Source: Symbiodinium natans
Lineage: Eukaryota > Sar > Dinophyceae > Suessiales > Symbiodiniaceae
Direction of reading: 5' to 3'
Assembly: GCA_905221605.1 (NCBI GenBank)
Contig: CAJNDS010002772.1
Coordinates: 67,501-102,500 of the forward strand
Length of the DNA: 35,000 nucleotides
Shown here: positions 12,527 through 24,400 of the stretch, piece by piece
Position numbering within the stretch: position 1 is the first letter of the stretch
Layout of the letters: every line of letters begins with the position of its first letter
Program-made: the position numbers and the translations under genes
The notes under the pieces: model-generated
What the model was told of the DNA's origin: nothing
Seen by the model: only the letters and a program-made list of their open reading frames with translations
Database searches by the model: none

Positions 12527-12574
12527 GAGGATGGATTCGCCGTAGTGCGGGATGAGGACGCTGATTCCAGGTAT
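12527..12574 (-). CDS. Exon of a probable FKS/callose-type 1,3-beta-glucan synthase
   Basis: This 48-nt phase-0 exon reads IPGISVLIPHYGESIL between a GGGCAG acceptor and a GC donor (GCGGCT). The family motif in fungal FKS and plant callose synthases (GT48) is a Val-Leu-[IT]-Pro-[HY]-Tyr core followed by Glu and Ile/Val-Leu, lying early in the cytoplasmic catalytic region. These plasma-membrane enzymes polymerise 1,3-beta-glucan from UDP-glucose. A weak upstream partner is PRIFFA near 12998, which resembles the FKS RRRI.FFA segment that precedes this motif; the neighbouring exons could not be placed with confidence. The exon lies 2.3 kb downstream of the MMPL stop on the same strand, so it would be the next gene of a unidirectional cluster. 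The call rests on a single motif. Confidence 0.5.
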
Positions 12575-14848
12575 CTGCCCACATTTGCGTGGAGGAAAAA
12601 GCGTGCTGCGAGTGTTTTGTAGTGTATAGTAAGAAGGATTCGAGGCTGCGGCGAAAGGTACCCGATAGGGTACCGGAAGGGGCAATCCTTGTGAAGAAAA
12701 TGCATGTAGCAGCTACCAACTACTACAAGCCCGCATAACTACACAGTCACTCAGTGAGGCGTCTGCCAAGGCCCCTTGCCAGTGCCTGACGGCGAGGGTT
12801 AAAAACTTCGGTTAACAATGAGTTCACTGGCCAAGTGTTGCCACCAATGCCTGCAGTCTCCACTTGGCTTCTCGGTTCGTGGGCCAGCCTCAAGTCAGCC
12901 GGTTAGGCAAGCTTGCGCTGCCTCCCGCTTGCAGACTTTTCAAAGGCTTGGACCTTCCTGTCCCTGAATCATGTAGCGGCGAAGAAAATTCTCGGCCTCG
13001 AGCTCACAGAGTTAGGGGACAATGCCATCACACCAAACAGTGGGCAAAGAACTCTTAGCCTTCATATCTTGTTCGTCCGGCGTTTGAAGTTGCAAAAGTC
13101 TCAATAGCGACTTCGACCTGTCGGTTCTTCGACCTTTACAAGATTCAATACCTTCGGCTCTCACGCAAGCAAAGACGGGCGATACCCTAAGGGCTTTAAC
13201 CACAGCAACGTACACTGCGAGACCGAATCAAAAGTGGCGCAGCAACCTGTCGGCAAGTGCTGCTCAGGAGTGCCGCGCACGTCCAGGCATAGGCATTAAC
13301 TGTGGCCTGCTTAGCCAGCTAGAGTACAGGCTTAGCGGCCCCAAGAAAAAGGCACTTTCTAGGTTATGTAGGTCGAAGTGGATGTGGCTGCAGTGCAGTT
13401 CATGGCTCGCACGTGTTAAACACACGGGAGAAAAAATCAACCCGCAGCAAACCTCTGAACCCGTTTACAGCCGGAACACTGATGACGATTTAAAACCGTT
13501 TGCCTTGAACTCGTTGGCGAGCTTTGAAGGCTGAGTGCGTTGATGAAGTCTTCATTTCACCGTTGAAATCTGTTGAGGCGCTCAGCCTGACAAAACCATT
13601 CTAATCTTGTGAAACCTTGCAAGCTCTGGAAGCGTTTCTTGTATACAAAAAAATATATCTCTGTGTGTGTCTCTATATACATGGTACATGTGAATGCGAC
13701 AAAGACGACCTCAAAGCTTGGTGCTCCTGGTTGTGCCTGATCTGCATCTGGCATTCCCCTGGCTTCTGGACAATCGTACGCAATCTGACAGAGGCCGTGG
13801 GCCCCGCGTCCGTGAAGGCACGAACCAGCTTTACGGACAGGCATATGTTCAATGTGTCACAACGTCCCGCCACGCTCTGCCCATGGAACGGGGGCTGGAC
13901 CACATTCGTGCCACGGAAAATTTGTGGCCTAGCACGCGAGTTACCGCATGACATGTCGCATCCAGGACGCCACCCAAAGTGTTCAGTCCGGCCTACGAAA
14001 CTCGCGCAGCCCGGAGTCCAATGGCGAGTTCAGCTGCTTCCACTGGACATTGGAATCAGCATCCGCGCAGTACCTGCACGTGGGCACTAGTGGCAGCCGC
14101 TTGTAAGCCGCTGCACAGGCATGTGCTGAAACTGCTCGGAGATGGCGCAACACACGCTAGGACGTACGGCTGGGCACGACAAGTCGCCAATCTCTCGGCT
14201 GGTCACCTGCAACACGACAACGTGTTACATACGACCAAAGATGTCTTCAACCCTTCCCAAATATTATCAAAGATTTTCTGCTACATGTGCTGTATTCGCA
14301 TGCCACGATTTTATCACAGTGCTGTGCAGGGAAACGCCAGTGTGAGAAAACATTTATCCCAGTGCAGGGCCGCTGTCTCTATTGGAATCACACGAAACAT
14401 AGCCACCAGGCCTTGCCCTCGTAGCGCAGGAACTCCACTATGCGATCCCAAACACCTCATGGCTTCATGGTTTTGGGCTCCACCTTTCATTGCTGCAGCC
14501 GACTGAGCCTGGACAATGGACATGTCCCAAACATTCCGAAGTTGTGTCCAAGTAGCCGTAGAAGGACATGGCTTCCCCATTCGGGCCCTGCAACGCGTAC
14601 GGGAGCACCTGGCCGAGCAGCAGTGAAATTCAGCTGAAAATAGCCGGAAACCTGTTGTAGTACGGCCTGTTAGTTAGATGTTGGGCCAGCAGCCAACTGC
14701 ACGCTGGCCTTTGCTGGAAAGCGCTTCTGGATCTTCGATACACTGTCCTCTTCAGCTGGCATCCCAAGTTTGTTGCTTTGTGCTGAGCTGAAAAACCATG
14801 CAAAGGTACCGAAACACGTCCAAGGTCGCGGGGCGCTTCGTTTTCGGC
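12575..14848. other. Interval between glucan-synthase exon and MMPL stop
   Basis: It should contain the MMPL 3' UTR and upstream exons of the glucan synthase. Only PRIFFA near 12998 (after CTCGAG|G) resembles the expected family sequence. Other open frames (13673-13954, 14314-14580, minus) have no motif. Confidence 0.4.
12657..12674. repeat. Inverted repeat GGTACCC-GATA-GGGTACC
   Basis: A perfect 7-bp stem with a 4-nt loop lies about 80 bp upstream (in the minus-strand sense) of the glucan-synthase exon. It is probably within an intron, and no function is evident. Confidence 0.6.
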
Positions 14849-17002
14849 TCACAGCCACGTGTACTTTGGCTCCGGCATTTTCGAGGGCCAGTAATTCAGG
14901 CATGGGTTCAGAGAAAGCATGGCTGGCACCTTAGGCACACAGCAGCCACTAACACAGTGCAACAAGTATATAGTCCCGAACCAACAACTTCCTAGCACTC
15001 GGACTAAGTTCAGCTTGCGCTTCTCCAACAAGACTTTCCCCATGGCTTGAAGACAGTGCAACGTTGTCAACAAAAACTGGCTTCAGCGCAGCTTATCCTG
15101 CAACAAAGATGCCAGCACCGTGCGGACCACAAAGGTGTCCACCACGATGCTGAAGATGAAGATGAAACCCATCCTTGTAGCATATACATGCCCATGACAT
15201 CCTGTGATTGAAGGTTTGGGTCAAAGTTTGGTCATGGTGCTCCCTGAGTCTTAATTAAATGCGGCAAGGTTAAATTGCGGGAAGGATTGGAAGGGCAGCC
15301 CTTGCCACTGACATTAGATGACCATGCACATGCCATGCCATACCTCGTGACTTGACCAGCAGCCATGCGGCGCAGACCTACAACTGGTAGCCGTGTGCGA
15401 TGCCCGGCAAAGTGACAGTACTCGAGCTGTTGAGTCCTCTCCCAAAGCCTGACGTCTCACGGCCTGTGAAATCTCAATGGAGAAATTCGTTGGGAAAGCA
15501 AGGTGGAGCAGATTCAGGATCCCTTCAAAAAGCCCTTGACACACGCACAGTTACAAGCCTTTACGGGCCCATCTATACTGTGTCAGTGCATCAAGAAGCC
15601 TGTGCTATGTAGCATTAGATGGCCGTACTTCCGCACATGACCGACAAATAAACACAAGGAAGCATCTCACCTCTAAACGGAGATTGCAGCAAATGCACAT
15701 CTCAGCCACATGGTGCTTGAGGATTATTTGCCAGCCAGTGTAATATTAGCCAAGCATCTGATTGGTGATCGCCATGCTGCCCAACATCATGCTTGTCTGG
15801 GCAAGAAACGAGAACAAGGAACAATTCCCGAACAGGATGTGCTGCTGATGTTGCTGCTCTGCAATGAGGTTCGCTGAGGTTCGCTAGCCGCTAGCAATAT
15901 CTATGTAGAAGATGTTGGTTCTGTCATTCGCCATGAAACGAAGCAAGCACACGCGAATATGCAATACACACACACACACACACCCCGGAGAAACGACTGG
16001 CTGAACAGCAACGACTGCCAACTCTTCCATCAGAAAAATCCAACTGCGAATTGAAACAATTGTGCACGTACATAGAGTGAGCGCTCTCACTTTATATCGT
16101 CCCCGATCATAGAGCAGCTTTGTTAGCAGAGGAATCTGTGCAGCGCGAATGCCCTAGACTTGCAGCACCCCACACACAGTGAGCTACGAAGGCAGTTGCA
16201 AGCATTTCCCTACTATGAAAGTGAAACGCATGCACGTGAAGCAAGTGCACGCCCCCACACCCCCCCACCCCCCTCAAGCTGCTACGGGCACGCCAGTTGA
16301 CGGAATGCGTACCAATTTCAGACAACGACTGGCTGAACCAGCGTGCGGCGCCAACACTTTCATTAATGAATGCCAACCCTTCAGATGCTCACCCTTCAGA
16401 AAATGCCAACTGCGACATCGAAACTTTTGTGCAGGTATGCAGAGTGAGCGTCCTCGAGAACTTGGGTTCTGCACACACAGACACACACCTCACCACTGAT
16501 GCAAAGCTCACATGATGAAGCCCAGAAGCGAAGGTGAAGGCAAAAATGAGCCCAGCCGAAGTGATTGTTGGCCCTTGGTGTGATCTGCCGTTCATTTCGT
16601 GCGGGCTTGCTCACATGTTCAGGCGACAAATTTCCTCAAGCAGTTGCTTTTTTTCTAGGATTCTAGGACCGATGCCAGTCGCCGAGAGCGCCAGCTGAAC
16701 CGATTCATTGTCGCCGAAGGCCTGTGACCAGTGCATGTGCACAAATGATGGCGGCACGGGCAGCGGTCAAACTGGGTTGCTGCAAGATGTCCCGAAGCAT
16801 CACCGGTAATGTCGTATCGCGACTTCCAATCAAAACCCTCTGTGCTTCAATGGTTTGCAAGAAGTCGTGTTCACTGTCCATCGCCACTTATCTCGCGCGT
16901 TTGGATCTTTGGCAAAAATCTCCCGGTACTTCAGCTGCCATCCCGAATCGCAGCCTGTGCTCGGAACTCCCAGACTCGCTCGAACAGAAAGACGTCGTAG
17001 TC
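14849..17002 (-). CDS. MMPL transporter, TM10 to TM12 and C-terminus (6 exons)
   Basis: Exons: 17002-16955 (DYDVFLFERVWEFRAQ), 16721-16676 (AFGDNESVQLALSAT), 16573-16522 (PTITSAGLIFAFTFAS), 15791-15759 (MMLGSMAITN), 15173-15113 (MGFIFIFSIVVDTFVVRT) and 14929-14849 (VPAMLSLNPCLNYWPSKMPE, stop TGA). These are the most conserved MMPL motifs: the second Asp-Tyr pair, TITSAG, TNQ-MGF, VDTFVVR...VP and the YWP tail. Donors are GC, GC, GC, GA and GC. The 16573 exon could alternatively end at a GT donor (GTGAGC, at 16512) and join 15796; the GC version is chosen because it gives a gap-free ASGMMLGSM. The tail after YWP is short, as is common in the family. Confidence 0.92.
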
Positions 17003-17900
17003 CTGGGCGTCTAGAAACGTGTTTCCTGGCATACTTTGCCCTGGCGGGGGGTGACAGGGCACCGGCTACGCCAATGCGTGCTATGATGGGGTCAACCATT
17101 AGCCCTAGCCGCTTGGTCTCCGGAACCGGACAGTGCATCAGGACGGGTTTGGAGCTAGCTTTGCCGCTCTGACATCTTTTGCGAGTTCTTGTTTTACCTT
17201 GACAGTATGTGAGGCAAGCCTGCCTGTTCTCCGCCCACCCCTTTGCCATGTTTCCTATCCGACCATAGGGGACGAACACCAACTTCGGCATTTTCTTTGA
17301 GACCCTACCCTACCCGCCTCCTACCGCTTGCTTGAACATCTGCCTACCCGGCCAACCCACCTCCCTGCCCCTTCCCTTTTGCGCCCATTTTCCTTCCCCC
17401 TCCCGGACCCTCCCTCGCCTTCGGTGGATTGGACCCTGCACCCTTCAACCCTTTTTGCAGCCGGCTTGCAACGTACCCGAAACCCTATAGACACTAAATC
17501 CTGAACACTAAGAAAAACACCTTAAACCCCATGAAGCCTGGTGTGCCGACCTTGCCTCGCCGCTGCAGTAGCAGCAGGCCCCAGCCGAGGCGGGTCGCGT
17601 AGCATTACAATTATCGTTGGCAGGTCCCTGTGTTGATGGTGCGGGCAGGGAATGGTGTTTTTTCTCACGAGGTGCCGGTCGAGCACGCATGCAGGATGCG
17701 CTTCTTCTTCTTATCCTTCTTCTTCTTCTTTTTCTTCTTCTTCTCCACGCTTAAGAGGGCCCCCGAGGGAGGCCCTCGGCCGCGACGGCCAGGCGGTTCT
17801 TGTCTCAGTCTATGGCCTCCTTTTGAGACCGTGTTGTGAGGGCTCACAGTTGTTTCACTGTGGCCAAAGGCTGCCGGATGCGCTCTCTCTCTCTCTCTCT

Positions 17901-17933
<33 letters not shown>

Positions 17934-20900
17934 AGAGCGTGTGACTCCCACTCACTCTCTCACAGGCAAGGCAGCTCCAAGCTCCGTCTCGCAGAGACGC
18001 CTTCGGTGGCCACTTAAGGCACACTGCCGGCAAACACATGGAAGCGGGATACGGATGCTGACTTCCATTTTTTCAAATCGGATGCGCTGATGAGCACTCA
18101 CGGTGTGGGAGACATGGTTTCGTGTGGTTCCTGGCTGTGCAGAGGTTGCCAGCTGCTCAGCACTTGCCCGCTTCACCGGCTGGGCTGCGCATAGCATCCA
18201 CATGGGAGCCATGCGCGACAAGCGCAATGTGCATCGCTTGAGAAAATCCAAGCTGGAGCCTTACCAGAGAATCCGGCGGAGAATCCTGTGAAAAATCCTG
18301 CGGAGAATGTTGCAGAGAATCCCTGCCTCAAAAAAATAACAGTAGAAGTGGCAAAGTCGAAGCTCTTGGTGTGAAAGGGCACGCTGCAAGCAAGCTTCCA
18401 GGGCCAAGCCAAGCATGATGGTGAGGGTGAACATTGGCACCGTCCAGTCCAAACCTCCATGCGTGGCAACACGGAGTCTGCAAACACCGCATGCTCTCAA
18501 TCCTCATGCGGAGAGAATACCCAAATCGCAGGCTTCAAGAATGAACCTGTGACAAAATCAGAATGTATCTAGCTCGGGCCTGCGGGGCCGCTGTTCGTAA
18601 TGTACCTGCGAACCCCTTGTTCGAAGGCTGACTGAACGAGATTCACAGCACATGTGGGATGGAAGACGAAATCGGAGCTGAGGGCGTACAAGCCGCGCCT
18701 ACTGTATGCTTGTCTACGCATATCTACGCTTCTCTTCGCTGGTACGTCTATCTCAGCTGCATGGCCAGGCTACGTAGGAGATAGGCCAGGGATGCCCGTG
18801 AATTCCAAGAAGCCATCTTCGTAAACATACCTCGAGATGCAAGGGTATTGGAGAGGCAAACGGAGTGCCCCCGGTCAAGATATAAACATAATCCCCCGGC
18901 ATTACAAGTAGTGCTCTTCCTGCCACCCAGAGGCAGCGCCGCTCCATAGGCCCACGTGATGGGGAGGATTACCGTGAAGAGCAACTTGAATGGGATTAAC
19001 CTGCAGACGAACTCAGCTCTCATACCTTCGCTACCCGACGCCGCACGTGACAGGTCGTTTGCTGATGATGCCGAGTAGCCAGGCATGAAAGGAGATAGCA
19101 ATGAGAATGAAGCAGACCTGTCAGCAGCGAGGGGCTTTCTGCACGTTGTTCCTGCTATTTCCGCGACTCTGTGCTCCTGGTCTTGGATGCGGTAGCTGCA
19201 GAATCGGATAAGGAGATAAATGACCCATCTCTAGGCATCCAAGGCACCATCGCACAACCCATGAAGGCCACGAAAAGCCGATCATGAGTCACTTCGATCA
19301 TGTCCTGAGCATCTCTTCTTTCACGGAATCTCTAGGTGCCCATTTGCAGCGACATTCACGCAAGCCTGGTGTGCGATTGCACCCTTCTTCTGTTCAGGCA
19401 GGGGTCCATCATAATTGCACTTGGTGAGAACATGCGGTAGGTGATGCCAGGAAAACCGTAGTTCCTGACTTCAGCAACGGCAAGCGTTAAAGCTTCGCTC
19501 AACAACGATGAGCCAATCACTGCTCCGATTTTGAGAGAATGTCAAAGTCACAGGCCTTGCTGTTTCGCTGGCGTTGTGCAGCATGTGGCGGATTTCCTGA
19601 AAAACGTCGTGCACGTGCCCTGTTTTCTTGCACAATCTAATGACTGAAGGACATGTCTTGAAAAGACCTGCTTTTCTCTAGGCCGATCACAACAACGGAA
19701 CACCTGCCGCACGTGAGCCCAGCCACTTTCGTCATGTTGAAAGCTTCCGCGCTGAACGGATCCTGCACCATGGGCGAACAAGGCTGTACCACTGCGCTGC
19801 AAAAGTTTGCCAAGTTGTGTGGCTAACTGCCGAATCAAATGGCTAACGTCAAGAACTGGACGAACGCATGCTACACGCTTCGCCTAAGGGCTCAGTGTGA
19901 ACTAGCCGGGTTTGGAAGGGCTTGTGCTGCGAATGCTGAGCCCAAGTCCATCTTCGGTGTCAACAGGGTCAGCATGGCATCACGCTCTGAGCTGACCAGT
20001 TGATCCCAGAGCTTCTGCATCAGCCTGCGCGAGAAGAAGCAATCGGAAGCGCTGCTCAGCGGGTCTATTAAAGCTGCCTGCGCTCGTCAAGACGTTCGTG
20101 TGAGACGTGCGCAAAAGCACGTTGGACATTGCCTAGAGGTAAACATGAACTTCTGGGTGAAGTAGTTGGCACCTGCAGTGGGCAAGACATGCAAGTCCAG
20201 AACCAAAGACGTGAAACATTTGGCTGAAGTTTGGTATTGCATCGCTGTGCGCAGATGAGCCGAGAATTGCAAAGCATGTTGCAAGTGGGAGGGTTTCCAG
20301 CTGAGACCGGCGCGATAATAGTGCGTTAGCTGGTAGTTCAAGCACTTCACGTCTCCGTTCCTCGATCGGCTGTCTCTCGTACATGGCTCACAAAAAGGAC
20401 CCGTCTCTTTGGCCAGTCTTTGGCTTATTGGCCCTCGTTCATTCATTCGGCCTTTAGTCTTCAAACCTCGCCGCTGGTACCGGGAGTGGGTCTGTCGTGC
20501 CCTGTACTGTTACTGCGAATTGAAACGGGACCAGCAAGTGCCATCACACCAGCAAAGCTCACGTCACAGCAGCGATACTCCTGTGTTCAGACCGGGAACC
20601 TAAGCCACAAGCCGTTCGATTTCGAGCAAGTCTCTCATGTGCGCCATAGAACGTCGGAGACTGGAAGTCGTCTGAATCCAGCGCGAAGGAATGATTCCTT
20701 TCCACACTGCTGGTCCAAACTGTTCAAAGATGGTTCACGACCCTTTAACTTCATCTCTGGGCGGCATGTCGGGGGGAAAGTGGGGGTTGTTTGTAGCGCT
20801 TCAGGGAGTTTTGAGGGAGGGAGCTCACGCACTCCCCCCGCAGACTCATTTCAGTGCACGGCTTAAAGGTGCGGCTTTGGATGAACTTTAACTTTGGATG

Positions 20901-21350
20901 TGAGGTAGAAGCTATGCTTGCATGCCCAGACCTCTGTGATGCCTGCTGATTAGCGGCTATGACTTTGTGTGTAGGAAACGATCGCGAAAGATTGTGTACA
21001 TAGTAAACGAGGAACAATACCGGAACCCCAAGTCAATCACGCACGCAGCCTGATGAGCTATCCTGCTCCACGTGTCCGCAAAAAGCGGGGAAGGTCTGCA
21101 TCAAAAAGCCTGACCCCGAAAAAACCCTAAGACAAACTCCCTCTTTCTAGATGTAAGGAGCTCTTTCCCCAATGGGACCCTTCTTACAACAACCCTCATG
21201 TAGTTTCTATTCCCCAAACAGCTTTAGCCGGGAGTTCTCAGTTTGATGTAAGAAAGGGTTTCTGTGGTCTGGATGCTGGATGCTGTGACCCGCATCTGGC
21301 GGGACGTGGGACTCTCGTCTCCCAGGTCTCCCATTTGTCTCCCAGATGTC

Positions 21351-21420
<70 letters not shown>

Positions 21421-24400
21421 CAGATGCGGGTCCTACTGCACCAGACACGTCATGGCAAAGGAAGCGAGTCCTCCACAGGCGCAACACAGCAGTTGCAGGC
21501 GAGTTTCTGTGAGGCTTGAATAAGTGAGTTCACCATTCCTCGATTCCGTAATGTACGGTTGGATTGAACAGCGACTCAGAACGCACACCAGAACGCACAC
21601 AAAGATCCACAGAACATGGCTGAGCCGTGTGTTGCAGAGCTGCTGCAATTTTCGTCGAAGAAGGCCTGCCCTCTGACATCCAGTGGAGCCTGCGCGAATC
21701 TCGCACCAAAAGCTTAGGGCCTAGGGCAGTGGACCCTGGAGGCATGGAAGCGGTCGTCTTCCCTAAGAGACGAAATACAGTAGAATCTACAGAAGCCCAA
21801 AGTAGTCCCCGGCAAGTCCCCGATCCTCAGTCGTGATCTCCACCGGCAGAATCAGCTCCTGATCCAATCGATGCTAAGCACGTGCCGTCCACTTACGTGC
21901 CAACTCTTGCCGACGGTAGCTGGGAGCATGGCAGAGTCGTTGGCAGTGCCGCCTGAGAGACAGGCATGAATTGAATGACATGGGCTTTCTGAACAAGCAA
22001 CCGAGCATTGCAAACATGGCGGGTAATAGGTAAAGCCGCGATGAGCTTTAGGAAGAACTTTAAGAAGGAGCCAGGACATGCGTGTTCTCCATCTGCTGGT
22101 ACTGAGCTAACTAGCGGAACATTTAAAAATCTTAGCTATCGGCACGACGCGCGGCCGCGCGTCGTGCGGTCGCGTTCTGGTGAACCAAGCAGCCCATAGC
22201 TTCCAGGTCTTCTGGTGCCACAAGCGCATGTCGGTCTTTGGATTCATCTTGCAACCGATTAGTCGCGATGATCAGCCTGGAGAGGAATCATCATGGCGAC
22301 TTGCGTGTTTGGCAGTCCGGGACGTGACCAAACAGTTTTGAGCTACCCGCATGGTGGATCGAATGCATTTTCGTCGTGCAATTCTCTTTCGAAGCCATGA
22401 ACCCTGACCCCACTATCCGCAACTCCTTCAGCAGGCTTTGCCTTGGATTTAGCCGGGTCACGTTGGCATCATGCCTGGGTGCTTGTGCATCAACAAGCTG
22501 CTTAACTACGGTCACCGGTCACTGCGCACCCGTGTCCCCCTCCAACTCAGGGAAGTTGTAGCCGCTGTAGCCAAGCGACAGCCCACACTCGGGGGAAAGT
22601 CTCGTTGGATCTGTATCGAAGTCGCCCACTCAGGCCGACCACGAGGAACTTGAAGCTCATAAGCGTGGCCCATCTTGTACCTGAAGGAATGCTGCGCAGC
22701 GGCTCGAAACATAAGAGCAGGGCGAAGGAAAGCGACGACCCCGAGCCCCGAGGCTGCTGCCAAAGCAAAGTACTCTGGTAGTCTCTTCAGGATTTAGGCT
22801 GTGCATGGTTTGCAGACTGTGAATAGTTTTCTTCAGAATTTTAGTTTCCAGTTGCTTTCAAGACTGCATTGCAGCTGCCCCAGCATGTGCAGAAAGAATC
22901 TGTTCAAAATGTTGGCTTTGCAGGGTTGAATCCTCCAGCTCTTCAGGATTTAGGTCTTGCAGGGTTTCGTTCATCAGGCTTTGATTGCAGCTGCCAGCAA
23001 GGCAAGGACATAGGCGTTGCTGGAGATATCCGTTCAGGAGTTAGGTTTTGCGAGGTTCGCGCGTGGGTGTACAGTTCCCATGGAAATTCTGTTGCAGTTT
23101 CCCTATGTTGAAGCAACGCCTGCAGGCCGCTTAGGCGGGAGGGGGGGGGGGGGGGTGCGGGCGGGAGGGGGGGGGGAGGGGGGGGAGGGGGGTGCGGCTT
23201 ATCCGCGCTCACCTAATCAGGAAGAGCACTGAGAATGAACTCAAATTTCTGAGATACCAAGAAGAAGGACATCTCAAGTCGCTTTTGCCAAAGACAAGGA
23301 AGACACGTTCCTGCAAGCTCCAAGAAGGAGTGAGCCTTTCGTGACCTCCTGGAAACCTTTTTCCGAAATGCGAAGATGAAAAATCCCAAGCACATCTTGA
23401 CAGTATCTTTGTTGCAGACCGGAAGCTTCATGACACGGAGAGTCAGAGGAGTCATGACGGCGTAAATCAAGAATGGCACGAGGATGTTCCTGGAGCTTTG
23501 CGAGGCTCAGGCTGGAGAAGCTCAGTTGGCCAAGCAAAAGCAGGCCGACCGGCTGCCAAGCTTCAAAGGACACTTTGTCAGCAAGCCTCCAATCTCATAG
23601 TAAGCCTCAGGTCTGCTTGGCGTTGCCTGTATGAGCTGACGACATTGAAGTCCGCCGAAAGCGATCCGCAAGCGACCGCGAAGTGTGCACGCGTCTCAGC
23701 GCGAGGCTTACTAATTGCCAGCAAATTTGGGCTCTTTGCATTGCCCTACAACATCTCAAGCAACTTGAACTGGTGCAGCGCAAGTATGCGCAAGTTCACA
23801 GCGCGGGGCCCCTGAGCGGAAAGGCTGCACGCGGGCGTACCTTGGCTGCGAAACACGACTCATGCGGCATGCGGCCACCACGGGCACCAACACAAGTTTA
23901 TCTCCCTGGCCAGCAAATATGCTACGGCTACGGCTGGGGTCATGCCACGCGGAAAGCATAGGTAACATAAGAGAAGACATGCATCTGCGCATACGTCGGG
24001 TTGCGCTCTGCGCTTGGCAGGGCTTGCAAATTCGAAGTCCTCGGAAACTTAGTTAAGCCCGGCAAGGAAGCGCCACACTGAAGCCCGATTGACTCAAACC
24101 TCAAGAGAAGGATCATGACACTCAACACAAGCAGCCTCATGCTGTAGCCTTGGGCTGACATGAGGTGATTAAGAGGTGCAAGAAAAGGCCGCAGGTCCTC
24201 ATCATCGAAGTCGCCCTTTTCCATAGCGTCCATCTCTTCAAGGAGCTCTGCCTGACAGCACTTCACGGAGATTCGATCTTAGTTTGATGTCCACCCGCGA
24301 ACTGGAACTCCTGGAACTGCTGCTACTGTTGAAGGAGGAAAACTGGCACCACAGTGGCACCACCTTACAGAAACTCCCCAAGTTGAGGGAGTACCCCGCG

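Noticed and set aside
16705-16934. Exon candidates LKYREIFAKDPNARDKWRW and DILQQPSLTAARAAIICAH
   Set aside because: The MMPL sequence continues from 16955 directly to the exon at 16721; these would insert unrelated residues.
16830-17291. 153-codon minus-strand frame
   Set aside because: It runs across the true exon 17002-16955 in a different frame and has no family motif.
17063-18236. Three phase-compatible exon-like frames (18236-18102 with a GTGAGT donor, 18023-17956 with a GTGAGT donor, 17154-17063)
   Set aside because: The flanking exons join directly as GLAL|DYDVFLF, the expected MMPL motif, so this is intron. It shows that phase and GT donors alone are weak evidence here.
21433-21648. 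Hydrophobic frame LSHVLWIFVCVLVCVLSRC with possible splice sites
   Set aside because: It falls within the extracytoplasmic domain between TM7 and TM8, where a membrane helix is not expected.
23213-23426. Read-through of the TM7 exon to a TAG, seemingly a C-terminus
   Set aside because: A GC donor at 23427 carries the frame in phase into the YKMGHAYELQVPRG exon, which the family architecture requires.
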